A program made the position numbers and the translations under genes. The notes beneath the pieces are model-generated. The model worked only from the letters and a program-made list of their open reading frames with translations, had not been told where the DNA came from and ran no database searches. DNA of 6,880 nt, from positions 4,255,723 to 4,262,602 of the forward strand of contig CP070627.1 of assembly GCA_020355945.1 (NCBI GenBank), in the 5' to 3' direction. This document shows, piece by piece, positions 6,476 to 6,880 of this stretch. Source of the DNA: Candidatus Aminicenantota bacterium. Its GTDB lineage: Bacteria; Acidobacteriota; Aminicenantia; UBA2199. Each line of letters opens with the position of its first letter. The stretch's first letter is position 1.

Positions 6476-6510
6476 TAAGTGCAATAAGTATTGATTAAGT
6501 ATCAGTTAAT
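6476..6510. repeat. Iteron-like TAAGT direct repeats
   Basis: TAAGT begins at 6476, 6485 and 6496, and a related TAAT at 6507, giving spacings of 9, 11 and 11 bp, close to one helical turn. The array may be a cooperative protein-binding site. The units are only 5 bp and the region is A/T-rich, so chance is not excluded. Confidence 0.35.
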
Positions 6511-6570
6511 ACATATGGATAATCTTAAAATATTCATAAAAGATAATGAAATGCCTATTAGTTGACATAG

Positions 6571-6617
6571 ATTATTTATTGATAATCATTAAATACGTTC
6601 AATAAATAATTATTTAT
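6571..6617. promoter_or_regulatory. Operator-like inverted repeats upstream of the XRE promoter
   Basis: ATTATTTATTGA (6571-6582) is perfectly inverted at 6599-6610 (TCAATAAATAAT) across a 16-bp spacer. The right arm overlaps a perfect 16-bp palindrome ATAAATAATTATTTAT (6602-6617). ATTATTTAT thus appears three times in alternating orientation, ending 11 bp before the -35 box at 6629. Such a layout suits an operator, perhaps for the adjacent XRE regulator itself (inference). A TTGACA at 6562-6567 adjoins the left arm but lacks a good -10 at normal spacing. Confidence 0.5.
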
Positions 6618-6628
6618 CTCAATTCCTC

Positions 6629-6658
6629 TTGACAGGAAGTGTAACAATGAGGTAAGAT
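6629..6658 (+). promoter_or_regulatory. Sigma70-type promoter of the XRE gene
   Basis: TTGACA (6629-6634) and TAAGAT (6653-6658) are separated by 18 bp. The two hexamers are identical to those of the promoter at 4287-4315. Transcription would begin near 6665, leaving a leader of about 54 nt. Confidence 0.7.
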
Positions 6659-6667
6659 GTAATTTAC

Positions 6668-6689
6668 GCCTCGTCAGGCATTGAAATGC
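6668..6689 (+). other. Two small alternative hairpins in the XRE leader
   Basis: GCCT-cgtc-AGGC (6668-6679) and GCAT-tgaa-ATGC (6678-6689) overlap by two bases and would compete. They sit at the predicted 5' end of the transcript and could affect its stability. Both stems are only 4 bp. Confidence 0.25.
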
Positions 6690-6718
6690 TCAAAAACCAG
6701 GGCAAAGGAGGTTTGATC

Positions 6719-6880
6719 ATGTCAAAAGAAGCAATGGGCAAGCGCTTACGGGAAATACGGAGACATTTTGGCTATTTGCAGGATAAAATGGCAGCAGTGT
6801 TAGGAATCAAAAAAGTCACCTATGGGAAAAACGAAAGAGGTTTGCACTACCCTGATATTTTTACCCTCTTTGCTTTAAAT
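6719..6880 (+). CDS. XRE-family helix-turn-helix regulator, 3' end outside window
   Basis: The first 54 codons are present and the frame is open to the right edge. The ATG follows AAAGGAGG (6704-6711) by 7 nt, a strong ribosome binding site. The protein begins MSKEAMGKRLREIRRHFGYL and continues QDKMAAVLGIKKVTYGKNERG, matching the cI/Cro HTH fold: helix 1 (LREIRR), helix 2 (QDKMAAVLG) and recognition helix 3 (KKVTYGKNERG), followed by the usual YPDIFTL. It should be a cytoplasmic DNA-binding protein that binds as a dimer. The C-terminal part is missing, so a simple repressor, an antitoxin or a larger sensor protein are all possible. The inverted repeats just upstream of its promoter are a natural candidate site for autoregulation. 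Confidence 0.85.
   Translation, partial: MSKEAMGKRLREIRRHFGYLQDKMAAVLGIKKVTYGKNERGLHYPDIFTLFALN

Larger units (their letters stand above)
6245..6718. other. AT-rich intergenic region between zinc-ribbon and XRE genes
   Basis: These 474 bases contain no convincing gene. Near the left end is the zinc-ribbon ribosome binding site (6251-6258). The middle (about 6290-6470) shows only short weak frames and no clear structure. The right half holds direct repeats, inverted AT repeats, the XRE promoter and a small structured leader, listed separately. Confidence 0.7.

Noticed and set aside
6562..6590. TTGACA at 6562 as a second XRE promoter
   Set aside because: No acceptable -10 hexamer lies at 16-18 bp; the promoter at 6629-6658 is much better.
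6571..6617. AT inverted repeats as a transposon end or CRISPR
   Set aside because: There is no transposase, no target-site duplication and no regular repeat-spacer array.

Overview
The window looks like chromosomal DNA of a diderm (Gram-negative type) bacterium with moderate-to-low GC. Evidence for two membranes is a small signal-peptide protein ending in Phe with barrel-like strands, followed by a probable lipoprotein. The large protease carries a mosaic of beta-domains (Kre9/KNH-like, BACON-like, two Ig-like 'PFG.I.TP' domains and a putative-Ig C-terminus). From memory, this mosaic is common in Acidobacteria/Aminicenantes-type genomes. That lineage guess is an inference and was not tested.

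Layout. Positions 1-130 hold a GC-rich palindromic intergenic repeat. A minus-strand gene (131-3397) encodes a 1088-residue secreted subtilisin-family protease with a complete catalytic triad. Its last codons lie in an 8-bp tandem repeat. Upstream of it, also on the minus strand, is a stand-alone GNAT acetyltransferase (3578-4162), probably starting at TTG. A divergent promoter region (4163-4379) separates it from a plus-strand pair: an outer-membrane beta-barrel-like protein (4380-5003) and, 16 nt later, a probable lipoprotein with two InlB-B-like repeats (5020-5850). A convergent spacer with two palindromes (5851-6034) leads to a minus-strand zinc-ribbon protein of the COG3478/DUF2082 type (6035-6244). 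A 474-bp AT-rich spacer follows, with iteron-like and inverted repeats, then a good sigma70-type promoter and the first 54 codons of an XRE-type helix-turn-helix regulator that runs off the right edge.

Most products appear to act at or outside the cell envelope: the protease, the barrel and the lipoprotein. The barrel/lipoprotein pair is very likely one transcription unit. No shared pathway ties the other genes together. No CRISPR array, rRNA, tRNA or intact mobile element was seen. I found no convincing case for a wholly new system. The most unusual items are the repeat cluster ahead of the XRE gene, the barrel/lipoprotein pair, and the frame-shifting repeat at the end of the protease gene.
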